Virus record (IMG/VR): IMGVR_UViG_3300020182_000220
Span: 1-21,081 of that record
Origin: a virus
Strand: one strand, 5' to 3'
DNA: 21,081 nucleotides
Shown here: positions 1 to 7,961 of the stretch, in pieces
Numbering within the stretch: position 1 is the stretch's first letter
How the letters are laid out: each line of letters starts with the position of its first letter
Position numbers and translations under genes: made by a program
The notes under the pieces: generated by a model
The model's input: only the letters and a program-made list of their open reading frames with translations
Databases searched by the model: none
What the model was told of the DNA's origin: nothing

Positions 1-683
1 TGAATAGAAAAGATTTGTTTGATGATCTCTTTGGAGAAAAAGAAAAATATGAGCTGGGAGTATATCAACCAGAAAACAAAAAATACGCAAAAGAAAATCT
101 TCCTGTAAAATACTCTGCTCCACAAGCCCAAAAACAATTAAGAAAACAATTTAAAAAATTACGGCATAAAGCTTTATATCTTAGTATGGAATATGAAGAA
201 CTAGTTGAAGAATTTGAAGAAGTTCGTCATAGGTTCATAAGCAAGATGCTAGAGTATTGTAAAAACAAAAAAATAGAAGATCCATTTGAATCAGTTGCTC
301 CAGAAAAAAAACAAAAAGAATCAATATCAGATAACGATATGAATGAATTGTTTCGCGAGATAGTCAAGAAAACACACCCCGATTTAAATAAAAACCTACC
401 AGAGGAGGAAATGGAAGAGCGAGTGGATCTATACAACGAAGCTGTAAAAGGGAAACAAGGAGGAAACTTCAGAAAAATACTTCAAGTAGCTTTAGAGTTA
501 AATGTTCAAATTAAAACTATAACCCCAGAATTCATTCATCAACTAAGATCCGAAATACAAAAAATGAACAAAAACATGAAGCACATACGCGAAGACATTA
601 TGTACAAGTGGCACAAATCTACACCACAACAAAAACAACAAATGTTTGAGATTATAACAAGAAATCAAAAACCACTACAATAG
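1..683 (+). CDS. J-domain-like phage protein (first base of start codon outside window)
   Basis: The window opens with TG followed in frame by AAT AGA AAA GAT, so the natural start is very likely an ATG whose A lies one base before the window (227 aa, beginning MNRKDLFDDLFG). The TTG at 15 is an internal codon. The N-terminal half is charged and helical, probably coiled coil. Around residues 115-165 a basic helix leads into an HPD tripeptide (residues 126-128 counting from the proposed ATG), then DLNK and a second helix, which is the helix II-HPD-helix III core of a J domain. This suggests recruitment of host DnaK/Hsp70, for instance in assembly or replication-complex remodelling; that role is inferred. 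The J domain lies in the middle of the protein, unlike classical DnaJ, and no zinc-finger or Gly/Phe region is present. It converges on the structural operon with only 2 bp between stop codons. Confidence 0.6.
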   Translation, partial: NRKDLFDDLFGEKEKYELGVYQPENKKYAKENLPVKYSAPQAQKQLRKQFKKLRHKALYLSMEYEELVEEFEEVRHRFISKMLEYCKNKKIEDPFESVAPEKKQKESISDNDMNELFREIVKKTHPDLNKNLPEEEMEERVDLYNEAVKGKQGGNFRKILQVALELNVQIKTITPEFIHQLRSEIQKMNKNMKHIREDIMYKWHKSTPQQKQQMFEIITRNQKPLQ

Positions 684-685
684 AG

Positions 686-1228
686 CTAACTATCTGGAGA
701 TCCCTTAATGATTACATCTAAAAACAAATCACCATTATCGATATCCGATGAAAATGAAACGGAGAACCCAAATTGATCGGCAGCGTATAACATGTGGGAA
801 TAATAGGATTCCGGAGGAGTGGAGCCGCTGAACCTTAAAGATGAAGCTATATCCGGCCTTCCTGTATACGAATTAGGCCCGTCGATATCAGCATACTTAA
901 CATACATATTGCTGACCCCAGATGGTATAACAACAGAGTAAGATAGGCTGGCCTCGGACAAATCTTGAATCTGGCCTTGAAGAACAGCCCCTGTCGAGTT
1001 TATAGCTTCCAAAGTCTCTAAAGAAGAATCGCCAAGTTTCCTGGTATAAACCCAGTCGCTTAGGTTATTTTCCCCAGTTTTCTCATACAAGAAATTATTA
1101 GAGGTATCAACATACTCGGAGCCAATTACTCCTGCGGCGTTATTACTGCCACTTGGGTGCCCCAAGTCAAGAATTAGTGGCTTCCTAATTCCAAGGTTTG
1201 CATTTACGAAAGTTTCGAACGCTCCCAT
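686..1228 (-). CDS. Small virion structural protein, probable
   Basis: A 180-aa protein, last gene of the minus-strand portal operon, starting 3 bp after the portal stop. The first 60 residues (GAFETFVNANLGIRKPLIL, then GVIGSEYVDTSNNFLYEKTG and a Trp) resemble the N-terminal stretch often seen in small tail, fibre or head-decoration proteins of marine tailed phages, where a Y-D-T-S-(x)n-L-Y-x-K-T-G segment is common. The middle has a short helical or linker piece (SLETLEAINSTGAVLQGQIQ), and the C-terminal half is rich in Ser, Gly and Tyr and looks all-beta. No enzymatic motif or signal peptide is visible. Virion function is inferred from operon position and composition; the exact structure it belongs to cannot be told. 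Confidence 0.5.
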   Translation of the reverse strand: MGAFETFVNANLGIRKPLILDLGHPSGSNNAAGVIGSEYVDTSNNFLYEKTGENNLSDWVYTRKLGDSSLETLEAINSTGAVLQGQIQDLSEASLSYSVVIPSGVSNMYVKYADIDGPNSYTGRPDIASSLRFSGSTPPESYYSHMLYAADQFGFSVSFSSDIDNGDLFLDVIIKGSPDS

Positions 1229-1231
1229 TTT

Positions 1232-3220
1232 CTAACCCCTTCTACTACTGTGAAATAAAAGAGCTGCAGAGTATAAATCTAAATCATGCTCTATCGAAAC
1301 TTCCTCTACTCCCTCGATAGTTCCCAAGAGAGATATTTCTTCTGCATCCTTAATGCATGAAATTAACTTGTCCCCCCACAACTCCTCGGGACTTGAAATA
1401 ACAACAGATTGACACAATTCATCAATCATTAACTTTTCTGAACTATTTAGTCTTTTTTTCTTAATCTTAGACCTCATTGCTGCATACCCATCACTCCTCA
1501 ACCCTTCTGTGGAATAAATCACTTCCTGTATGTTTTTTCTCGAATATAAACTGGGGTCACTTGCAGAGCTTTTCTCTTGTGGTACCCCAGATGTACCTAT
1601 AGGTCTGCCAACTTCCTGCTTAGGTTTTTGATCTTGACTTACTTCCGTACCAGGCTGCAAGACCATTGGGACTCCACCAACTATAGGGTTGTACATTCCA
1701 GTTTTTCTTTGTTCTATATATTTCTTTTGAGCTTCTGCCATGCCATCCGGCTTTGGATAAGAACCCTTCTCGAGAACGTCCATTCCTTGCTCTGGAGTGA
1801 TAATGCCAAGCTCCATTAGTCTTGTTGCGACCCTTTGGAGCTGGACCTCATCTTTTATGTCTGTTTGTTCAAACTTAACTACTGGATATTTTCTAAATCC
1901 CAAGTTTTGGCAAATCATCTTAACCTGAGGTTGCAGAAAATCATGAATAAACGCGTTCCTAGACTCCTCCAACCTCTCTAGGAAAATCTTAGCTTTAACC
2001 TGAGTATTACTGTATCGTTCGTCGCCAACTATAACGTTCTGAAGTCCGTCCCGAATATCGCTATTAATGACCTCATACTTTGAAGGCCCAACGACCTTTC
2101 CAATATCAGGTATAACAAAATTAGCTTTGGTTGTATAATCGCTAACCAACACTCTACCGACGCTCTCGTTCTTAAAAAGGCTCTGCATGGCTTCCATGTT
2201 TTTTGGATTAATACCCCCTTTTTCTGGCTCCGCGCCCATAGTTATTAAGAGTATAACATTCTCGATAGTCCTACATATAGCTTGGTCTATTTTTTTAAGC
2301 TCTAGCTTGAAATTAATGTCATCCAATACGGGATAACCAAAAGGAATAGCGAAAGGTTCGTAATCCTGTTTTTTGTAAAAAGAATAAACAAGATGAGCTG
2401 GATCTAGTTTCACCTTGATTCCGTCTTGATTATAAGCTCCAGACTTAATCTTCTCCTTTATTAGTGGGTCTAGAGCTTCAAAAACCTGTTCATCATAAGC
2501 TGTCTTAGGACTACGCAACCTTTCTATATCGTATTCAGATAAAATTTTCTCATAAACTCCTGTCTCAAAAGATGACCCTCTAGATGCCACAATATCATAA
2601 GGGTTAAGCAGTATATATCTAACGGGCAATTTTCCAGGTTTTAGAGCTATTGAGGATCCATAAACCTTAGTTAGGTTATCAAAGTCGGATTTGGCAAATT
2701 TACCATCAACTCTATACATAAAGATATTTCCGCTTCTGTAATACTCCCTAAAATATTGATCCTTCAAATTCCACAAATTAATCCTCTCAAACCACTTGTA
2801 AACAAAATCTCTTGAATTCTTAGTTCCTCCCTCTAGGTAAATATTAGAATTGGCAAACTCAGACATTACATCTATGGCGTTCCTGAAAACAGCTATATTA
2901 GCGTAAGCCTTTTGGCACAACTCTATAGAATCTCTAACATTAGCTCCGTCCTCACCGTAAGAATACGGCAATAACCCCCCTGCTATATTTGAAAACCTAT
3001 GCTTCTTGGCGGACTTGTGTGCGTAATTCCTCCTGGACGCCCCACTATCCGCTCCAGATTGAGCTCTTGAGTAGCTAGCGTTAGACTCCTCATAATAAGG
3101 GTCCCCAGAGGAGCAGGGCTGAATCGAGGGGACCTCCTTTTCAATTGAATCTTTACCCCTTGACTCATTATCGAACTTTTTCCAATACTTCGACTTCTTT
3201 ACGTATTTCCTCTTGCTCAT
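1232..3220 (-). CDS. Phage portal protein
   Basis: A 662-aa protein with the overall pattern of a tailed-phage portal: a low-complexity basic N-terminus (about residues 1-75), then a core with RDSIELCQKAYANIAVFRNA (mobile helix leading into the clip/wing region), FREYYRSGNIFMYRV, and PVRYILLNPYDI. The stem/crown part includes RLMELGIITPEQGMDVLEKG, very close to the ELGIxTPEE motif common in portal C-terminal regions. About 110 further residues after the Pro/Gly-rich linker near 530 form a helical tail. Portals form the dodecameric head vertex through which DNA is packaged and ejected. The ATG at 3218-3220 is fixed by a class B (late-type) promoter element 14 bp upstream. The next gene starts 3 bp after its stop. 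Terminase and major capsid genes are not in the window. Confidence 0.85.
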   Translation of the reverse strand: MSKRKYVKKSKYWKKFDNESRGKDSIEKEVPSIQPCSSGDPYYEESNASYSRAQSGADSGASRRNYAHKSAKKHRFSNIAGGLLPYSYGEDGANVRDSIELCQKAYANIAVFRNAIDVMSEFANSNIYLEGGTKNSRDFVYKWFERINLWNLKDQYFREYYRSGNIFMYRVDGKFAKSDFDNLTKVYGSSIALKPGKLPVRYILLNPYDIVASRGSSFETGVYEKILSEYDIERLRSPKTAYDEQVFEALDPLIKEKIKSGAYNQDGIKVKLDPAHLVYSFYKKQDYEPFAIPFGYPVLDDINFKLELKKIDQAICRTIENVILLITMGAEPEKGGINPKNMEAMQSLFKNESVGRVLVSDYTTKANFVIPDIGKVVGPSKYEVINSDIRDGLQNVIVGDERYSNTQVKAKIFLERLEESRNAFIHDFLQPQVKMICQNLGFRKYPVVKFEQTDIKDEVQLQRVATRLMELGIITPEQGMDVLEKGSYPKPDGMAEAQKKYIEQRKTGMYNPIVGGVPMVLQPGTEVSQDQKPKQEVGRPIGTSGVPQEKSSASDPSLYSRKNIQEVIYSTEGLRSDGYAAMRSKIKKKRLNSSEKLMIDELCQSVVISSPEELWGDKLISCIKDAEEISLLGTIEGVEEVSIEHDLDLYSAALLFHSSRRG

Positions 3221-3225
3221 CTAAT

Positions 3226-3234
3226 ATGATACAC
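3226..3234 (-). promoter_or_regulatory. Class B (T4-late-like) promoter for the portal operon
   Basis: Read on the minus strand this is GTGTATCAT, with its first G exactly 14 bp before the portal ATG. The same GTGTA-at-minus-14 arrangement precedes the genes at 3313, 8379 and 20044 (and at 15 bp for 13767). If it acts like the T4 late element TATAAATA, transcription would start on the A of the ATG. There is no Shine-Dalgarno sequence between it and the gene. Confidence 0.55.
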
Positions 3235-3235
3235 A

Positions 3236-3281
3236 AAAGTTAAAGCAAAGTCTAATTAAAGTCAAAGTTAACTTTAACTTT
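3236..3281. repeat. Inverted/palindromic repeats in the divergent promoter region (candidate operator)
   Basis: A 10-bp inverted repeat (AAAGTTAAAG at 3236-3245 and CTTTAACTTT at 3272-3281) encloses further AAAGT-type copies (around 3247-3251 and 3259-3263) and a perfect 12-bp palindrome AAAGTTAACTTT at 3264-3275. The block lies between the minus-strand portal promoter and the plus-strand promoter of the 58-aa gene. It could be an operator read by a phage or host regulator; no such protein is identified here. Confidence 0.4.
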
Positions 3282-3298
3282 CCGCCAATTAATACAGT

Positions 3299-3307
3299 GT
3301 GTATATA
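3299..3307 (+). promoter_or_regulatory. Class B (T4-late-like) promoter for the 58-aa gene
   Basis: GTGTATATA begins 14 bp before the ATG at 3313, the same distance as in four other copies (counting 15 bp at 13752). A sigma70-like TATAAT also overlaps at 3306-3311, but it is too close to the ATG to give a transcript containing the start codon. No ribosome binding site is present. Confidence 0.5.
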
Positions 3308-3312
3308 TAATC

Positions 3313-3489
3313 ATGTCAGAAGAAAAAAGAAAAAGGTGTTCAGTCTCCACCTCTCGAGGGGAAACTGAGGGTACCATAATCAGCGAATACGAAGAGGTTG
3401 GCGGTCCTGACGATGGAGCTATTTTTGCAACAATAGAGCTAGACAATGGCCAAACAGTGACGGTTAAAATATTAACGCCAGAAGAATAA
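3313..3489 (+). CDS. 58-aa protein of unknown function
   Basis: A short reading frame starting MSEEKRKRCSV and ending KILTPEE. The N-terminus is basic; from about residue 17 it is acidic and strongly beta-like (TEGTIISEYEEV, then AIFATIELDNGQTVTVKIL), reading like one small beta-barrel or OB-like domain. It has no signal peptide or membrane segment. Support for it being real: it has its own class B promoter exactly 14 bp upstream, it fills the space between the divergent control region and the LamG-like gene, and its stop is followed by the next class B element 6 bp later. I do not recognise the family. Divergent location from the portal and late-type promoter suggest a minor virion or assembly protein (inference). 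Confidence 0.6.
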   Translation: MSEEKRKRCSVSTSRGETEGTIISEYEEVGGPDDGAIFATIELDNGQTVTVKILTPEE

Positions 3490-3494
3490 TAAAA

Positions 3495-3503
3495 GTGTAA
3501 TAA
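3495..3503 (+). promoter_or_regulatory. Class B (T4-late-like) promoter for the LamG-like gene
   Basis: GTGTAATAA begins 18 bp before the ATG at 3513, slightly further than the other copies (14-15 bp), so the predicted transcript has about a 4-nt leader. It sits directly after the stop of the 58-aa gene. Confidence 0.4.
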
Positions 3504-3512
3504 AATAAACCT

Positions 3513-4511
3513 ATGAGTGATGACGCAACAAATAAAAACTTTAGATATTCTAATGACAATAGAGAATTAGATTATGGAAGCTATGATTATCCATCCCAGC
3601 AGTCGATAGACCCTTCCACCCAAAAAGGAGATAGACACTTTTACCCAAACGACAATGGAGGTCACTACCCCAATTCTAATAGATTAGATATATCCTTCGT
3701 TGACCCTTCTCCTAAAAAACAATCACCGAACACAAACAAATTGTGGACTCCTAGATCGATTATAAATGAGCTTAAAATGTGGCACGACGCAGACGACTGC
3801 AATACACTTTACTCAGATATATCAAAAACAACCCTTTCTCAAAACGACCCAAATCAAACTATAGCATTACTAGAAGATAAAATTGGATATAAAGATTTAT
3901 TCCAATCAGACCCCCTAGATCAACCCAGTTACCTCACAACACCAAACTCCAACAACAAAAAAGTTATAGATTTTGACGGAGATGACCATCTTGCATCTTC
4001 TGGAGGCTTTCAAACTGGCGGAAATTATTCTATTTTTATTGTCGCAGAATTTATCACTATTGATGGCGCGGGGGATGGATTGATTTCCGCTACAGGCCCA
4101 ATAAATAGCTGGCAAGCGATCGCGGGGTCTGGATCTAGTTTTCAATTTAAATGGGTTTCATCCGGTGCAAACAGCTCATCTAAAACTTTTGCTTCTAACG
4201 CCCAAAACGGGCCGTCAATTTATGAATTAATCTTTAATATAGATTCCTCGACCTTATCAGTTTTTATCGATGGAACTTCCTTTGGAACCACAACTTATGC
4301 AGACTTATATGGATCAGGTGCTTTTATTTTATTCGGAAATAGAGCTAGAAACCAAAATCCAAAAGGCTGGGTCGGGGAAAACATTATGGTTGATCACGCA
4401 GTTAATGAATCTTATAGAAACAAGATAGAAGGCTACCTTGCGCACAAGTGGGGCTTAGAACGAAATCTTCCAAGCAGCCATATATACAAAAAACAAACAC
4501 CAACTTTATAA
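3513..4511 (+). CDS. LamG/concanavalin-like phage protein, probable virion surface protein
   Basis: A 332-aa protein. Residues 1-75 are polar and disordered (Asn, Asp, Ser, Tyr-rich). From about 80 the segment LKMWHDADDCNTLY is followed by a beta-rich domain (roughly 150-325) typical of concanavalin A-like/LamG folds: KKVIDFDGDDHLASSGGF, YSIFIVAEF, LSVFIDGTSFG, and the closing IEGYLAHKWGL, a signature of a LamG-like group common in marine phages and in Verrucomicrobia/Planctomycetes surface proteins. Such domains bind glycans or pack in tail fibres and head decorations. No signal peptide is present, which fits a virion protein rather than a secreted one. It has its own class B promoter, and the next gene starts 4 bp after its stop. 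Role in host-surface binding is inferred. Confidence 0.6.
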   Translation: MSDDATNKNFRYSNDNRELDYGSYDYPSQQSIDPSTQKGDRHFYPNDNGGHYPNSNRLDISFVDPSPKKQSPNTNKLWTPRSIINELKMWHDADDCNTLYSDISKTTLSQNDPNQTIALLEDKIGYKDLFQSDPLDQPSYLTTPNSNNKKVIDFDGDDHLASSGGFQTGGNYSIFIVAEFITIDGAGDGLISATGPINSWQAIAGSGSSFQFKWVSSGANSSSKTFASNAQNGPSIYELIFNIDSSTLSVFIDGTSFGTTTYADLYGSGAFILFGNRARNQNPKGWVGENIMVDHAVNESYRNKIEGYLAHKWGLERNLPSSHIYKKQTPTL

Positions 4512-4515
4512 AATT

Positions 4516-6498
4516 ATGATTTTTGCAATAACAACTTTGATTTCAGCTTTAAGCATATCTTTAATCGCAGCCTATTTCAGCATTATAGGCTTAGCAACAA
4601 TTTTCCCAGGCTCAATGTATGCGGTTATAGCTATGGGTTCAGTATTAGAAATTGGAAAAATAATAGCGTCTATCTGGCTTCATAAAAACTGGAAATCTGC
4701 ACCAAAAATGATAAAGTTTTATTTATTTTCTGCGATCATTGTTCTCATGGGCATTACAAGTATGGGTATTTTTGGATTTCTCTCTAAATCACATATAGAG
4801 CATGAGCAAACAGCGGAGAAGTCTAAAGCCTTGCTTGAGCAGGTTGAGAATAAAATAACAAGACAAAGAGACTACATTCAAAGACAAAAAGATCTAATAA
4901 CAAAAAAAGAAGAAAAGTTTCAAAATCTGGGAGGGAAAACCTCCGAAAATATAAAATTAGAACAAGAGAAAATATCTCAATTAACAAACCAGCTAGATAG
5001 AGATATAAGCATTGACAACGAAATATTAAAATCCCTTAATGATAAAATTTCTTTATTAGATAAAGATTTAAATAATTTAAAAAATAAGTCTGGTAGTTTA
5101 TTCTCTAGCAAAAAGAAAGATATCGAAGTTAAAATATTAGAACAAAAAAGCGAAAGAGAAAGTATAGCTAAAAAAATAAAAACTGCCGAAGATAACATAT
5201 CTAAACAAAGAGCAGAAACTTCTGAAATAATATCAAGCATAAGAAAAAGAATACAAGAATACCAATCATTAGGCTTTGAAAAACCAGGAGAATCAGAGTC
5301 TAGAGTTGAACTCTTTAATCAAAACATATCGAAGGCTTTAGACGCAATTGACACCTTAGAACAGGAAAAGTTTAATTATAGCGACGGAACTCGACAATTA
5401 GAGGCTGAGATTGGCCCGATTAAATATGTCGCGGAATTCATTTCTGATTTGACTGGATCATCCTTTGATGTTAGTAAGGCCGTAAGAATAGTTATACTGA
5501 TATTGATTTTCGTATTTGACCCATTGGCTATATTATTAGTTCTTGCTGCGCACATAAGCTTGAGTAAGAAATTCCCAGGAGCAATGCAAGACGAATCAAT
5601 AATATTTGAGAAGATGGCCCAAGCAGAGGCGAACCAAAAAGCCTTGGAATTACAAATCCTAGATACCTCAGAAAGAAAGAAAGACCTAGATCAAGAGTTA
5701 AAAATGATAGAGCTTAACGAAAACCAAGCCCAAAAATACCAAGAAGAAATAATTGAACACAAAGAAACACTAAGGAACTTAAAAATTGAAGCTCAAAAAG
5801 AAATATTAAAAAAAGAAGATGCGTCTGAAATCATAGAAGAAATTGAGAAGTTAATGGTTCAAAAAAAATCTGCCGAGGAAGAAATTAGCGAAATAAAGAT
5901 TAAGAAAAATGGAATTTTAAATAAAGCGGAAGAAACCATCAAGAGCGCTAAGGAAATTAGGGAAATTTTTATTAAGCACGGTCAAGAAAAGAAAGAAATA
6001 GAAGAATTAAGATCTGCGATATGTATAAACCAATCTCAATTTCAGGCAATCAAGAATCAAATCCAAACGCTTGAGGCGGAAAAAGCAAAGCTATCATCAG
6101 AAAACGTTGAATTAAAAAACAGGGAAGCGCCAAACCCAAACCCAGACCTCGAAAAAAGAATAAAAGAGTTAACTTCCAACAAAAACAAACTTCTTGAAGA
6201 GAATTTAAAAATAAAGAGTCAAAAGAAATTTGTAATAAAACTTGAATCCCTACCGAAGATGCGTGCAAAAATGACAATACCTGGAGAGTCCGGTGGCGAG
6301 CATGAATACTCTAGAGCGGGCCAATTCTCCAATGAAGAAGTTTGTAAGTTTATAGAAATAAGCAGGCAATTAAGCTCTATTGAAAATGATGGTGAAAAAG
6401 CGAGACTGTTTGAGTCCTTAACGAAAGGCTCAATAGATCCAAAATTAAGCAATAGAGAATACAACAAGCTTAAAACTGATTATAAATTTATTCCTTGA
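4516..6498 (+). CDS. Large membrane/coiled-coil protein of unknown function
   Basis: A 660-aa protein. The N-terminus has three likely membrane segments (about 1-25, 30-55 and 70-90: IFAITTLISALSISLIAAYF, MYAVIAMGSVLEIGKIIASI, FYLFSAIIVLMGITSMGIFG). A long Lys/Glu/Gln coiled coil follows (95-300), then another hydrophobic pair around 322-350 (VRIVILILIFVFDPLAILLV), a second long coiled coil (360-565) and a soluble C-terminal domain (575-660). Membrane plus coil proteins of this build recur in large marine myoviruses, where they are of unknown function; tape-measure-like or host-membrane roles are possible but unproven. It lies 4 bp after the LamG-like gene, probably on the same transcript. 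Its stop codon TGA is part of the TTGACT -35 box of the next promoter. No Shine-Dalgarno sequence precedes the ATG. Confidence 0.6.
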   Translation: MIFAITTLISALSISLIAAYFSIIGLATIFPGSMYAVIAMGSVLEIGKIIASIWLHKNWKSAPKMIKFYLFSAIIVLMGITSMGIFGFLSKSHIEHEQTAEKSKALLEQVENKITRQRDYIQRQKDLITKKEEKFQNLGGKTSENIKLEQEKISQLTNQLDRDISIDNEILKSLNDKISLLDKDLNNLKNKSGSLFSSKKKDIEVKILEQKSERESIAKKIKTAEDNISKQRAETSEIISSIRKRIQEYQSLGFEKPGESESRVELFNQNISKALDAIDTLEQEKFNYSDGTRQLEAEIGPIKYVAEFISDLTGSSFDVSKAVRIVILILIFVFDPLAILLVLAAHISLSKKFPGAMQDESIIFEKMAQAEANQKALELQILDTSERKKDLDQELKMIELNENQAQKYQEEIIEHKETLRNLKIEAQKEILKKEDASEIIEEIEKLMVQKKSAEEEISEIKIKKNGILNKAEETIKSAKEIREIFIKHGQEKKEIEELRSAICINQSQFQAIKNQIQTLEAEKAKLSSENVELKNREAPNPNPDLEKRIKELTSNKNKLLEENLKIKSQKKFVIKLESLPKMRAKMTIPGESGGEHEYSRAGQFSNEEVCKFIEISRQLSSIENDGEKARLFESLTKGSIDPKLSNREYNKLKTDYKFIP

Positions 6499-6523
6499 CT
6501 TCGCGTCAGAATTAGATTAAACT
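6495..6523 (+). promoter_or_regulatory. Class A (sigma70-like) promoter for the uvsX operon
   Basis: TTGACT (6495-6500), 17-bp spacer, TAAACT (6518-6523). Six bases separate the -10 box from the GTG at 6530, so transcription should start at or beside the start codon. The -35 box contains the TGA stop (6496-6498) of the preceding gene. Confidence 0.65.
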
Positions 6524-6529
6524 GATTGG

Positions 6530-6862
6530 GTGAAAAAACTCAATAAAAAAGATTTAATCAAGAGAATGGTGGTTGAGCCAGCGACCCAAAAAAGAATGTT
6601 CTGGGCAAGGGAGATGAAAATGCTCAACGACCTAATGGAGCTCTTGCCCAACGAAGACTTTTGGAAGAAAGTTAATATTGACAAAGTTCCATCTCTAGCT
6701 ATAATTAGATCAGGAGAAGGTTTAAAAAAAATGAAGAAAAAGTTTATAGAGTTTAATTACAAAATACCCACGAAAATAGAAATACCTATAGGGAAAAAAA
6801 CAGGAGAAGATAAATATTTTCCAAAAAACAATAAAACAGTGAGGCAATTTATAGATGAGTAA
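6530..6862 (+). CDS. Small basic protein of unknown function, first gene of the uvsX operon
   Basis: A 110-aa, Lys-rich soluble protein (MKKLNKKDLIKRM... ending KTVRQFIDE). The N-terminal two-thirds look helical (RMFWAREMKMLNDLMELL, then VPSLAIIRSGEGLKKMKKKF), and the C-terminus is basic with a short beta-like piece. I do not recognise the family. It starts with GTG at 6530, placed exactly 6 bp after a class A -10 box. An ATG at 6566 (residue 13) is the alternative and would give a leader of about 36 nt. The gene overlaps uvsX by 8 bp, so translation is probably coupled. The context (recombinase and nuclease downstream) suggests a DNA-binding or recombination accessory role, which is inference only. 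Confidence 0.55.
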   Translation: MKKLNKKDLIKRMVVEPATQKRMFWAREMKMLNDLMELLPNEDFWKKVNIDKVPSLAIIRSGEGLKKMKKKFIEFNYKIPTKIEIPIGKKTGEDKYFPKNNKTVRQFIDE

Positions 6863-7961
6863 AACAAAAGAAGTAGAAACAACGGATCAAATTTCTAAAT
6901 TTTTATCAGACAAAGATAACAAAAAGTACCACTACAACTTCCACAATGCCGAAGATTACAAAATATCAAGCGGAAGCTTAAACCTAGATATTGCACTAGG
7001 CGGAGGTTTGCCAAGTGGAGCCCATAGATTCACAGGTATTAATGAAGGAGGTAAAACTAGCTGCGCGATGACTTTTGCAAGAAACTTCCAAAAACACTTT
7101 GGCAAAAAAGGTATGATAATATATATCAAAAGCGAGGGAAGAATGAGCAAGGAAATGATTGAAAGAATGGGTATAGACACGGATCCACAAAAATTCTTTG
7201 TATTTGACTGTAATATTTTCGAGAAAGTTTTTGAACTTATTAGAGAGCTCGTTTTTGAGAACGAAGATGACAAAAAGTACATGTTTATAATAGATAGCGT
7301 TGACGCTCTTTGCAGAGTTGGTGATATAAACAAGCCCTTCGCAGATTCTGAGCAGGTAGCTGGCGGAGCGTTGATCACATCAGTTTTCCTGAAGAAAATG
7401 GTTTTGCCCATCACCAAAATGGGGCACACAATGATACTTACATCTCAAGTAAGGGTTGAGGTTGCAACGAACCCATATGCAGCTAGAGGTGGGCCCAAGC
7501 AGAAACAAGCTGGAGGAAACGCAATAAAACATTACGCTAATTTTATACTAGAATTCGAAGAAAGGTATACCTCAGATTTAATTTTCAAAAACCCTACGGC
7601 GACAAAGCTTGAAGAAAAAGGGAGGCCAATAGGTCACTACTGTAAGATAAAATTCAGAAAGAGTATAAACGAAAGAACAGGATCAACAGCTAGGTACCCA
7701 ATAAAATACGGAGAGAAGGACGGAAAATCAGTATGGAGGGCTAGAGAAATATTAGATATGTTATACTTGTTTAACCTTATAGAAAAAAAGGGGGCTTGGA
7801 TTTCTGTTTCAGAAGATCTAATTTCAGAAATAAAATCAAAAAAACTAGAGATCAACGACAAGTTTCAAGGCGAGCTTAGGTTAATAGAGTTCCTAGAAGA
7901 CAATGCAGAGTTGTCCGACTTCTTATATGAGGATTTTAAAAAGTTAACAAATGCGCTTTAA
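6855..7961 (+). CDS. uvsX: UvsX/RecA-family recombinase
   Basis: A 368-aa RecA-fold ATPase that would form filaments on ssDNA and promote strand exchange in recombination-dependent replication and repair. Walker A is GINEGGKTS (residues 61-69), the catalytic Glu region IKSEGRMS gives E94, Walker B is MFIID (143-147) followed by SVDAL, then MILTSQVRVEV (193-203) and GGNAIKHYANFILEF (220-234), the L2/ATP-cap part of RecA/UvsX proteins. Length is between bacterial RecA (about 350) and T4 UvsX (391). All arginine codons I noted are AGA/AGG. It overlaps the gene before it by 8 bp and the nuclease after it by 11 bp, making one early operon from the promoter at 6495. A weak GAGG lies about 13 bp upstream of the ATG, one of the very few purine-rich sites in the window. 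Confidence 0.9.
   Translation: MSKTKEVETTDQISKFLSDKDNKKYHYNFHNAEDYKISSGSLNLDIALGGGLPSGAHRFTGINEGGKTSCAMTFARNFQKHFGKKGMIIYIKSEGRMSKEMIERMGIDTDPQKFFVFDCNIFEKVFELIRELVFENEDDKKYMFIIDSVDALCRVGDINKPFADSEQVAGGALITSVFLKKMVLPITKMGHTMILTSQVRVEVATNPYAARGGPKQKQAGGNAIKHYANFILEFEERYTSDLIFKNPTATKLEEKGRPIGHYCKIKFRKSINERTGSTARYPIKYGEKDGKSVWRAREILDMLYLFNLIEKKGAWISVSEDLISEIKSKKLEINDKFQGELRLIEFLEDNAELSDFLYEDFKKLTNAL

Noticed and set aside
15-17. TTG as start of the J-domain-like gene
   Set aside because: The frame stays open to the first bases, which read TG of a probable ATG one base outside the window.
6956-7429. 157-codon minus-strand open frame
   Set aside because: Fully inside uvsX, antisense, with no promoter and a composition explained by the codon pattern of the real gene. 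Other antisense frames in the window were dropped for the same reason.
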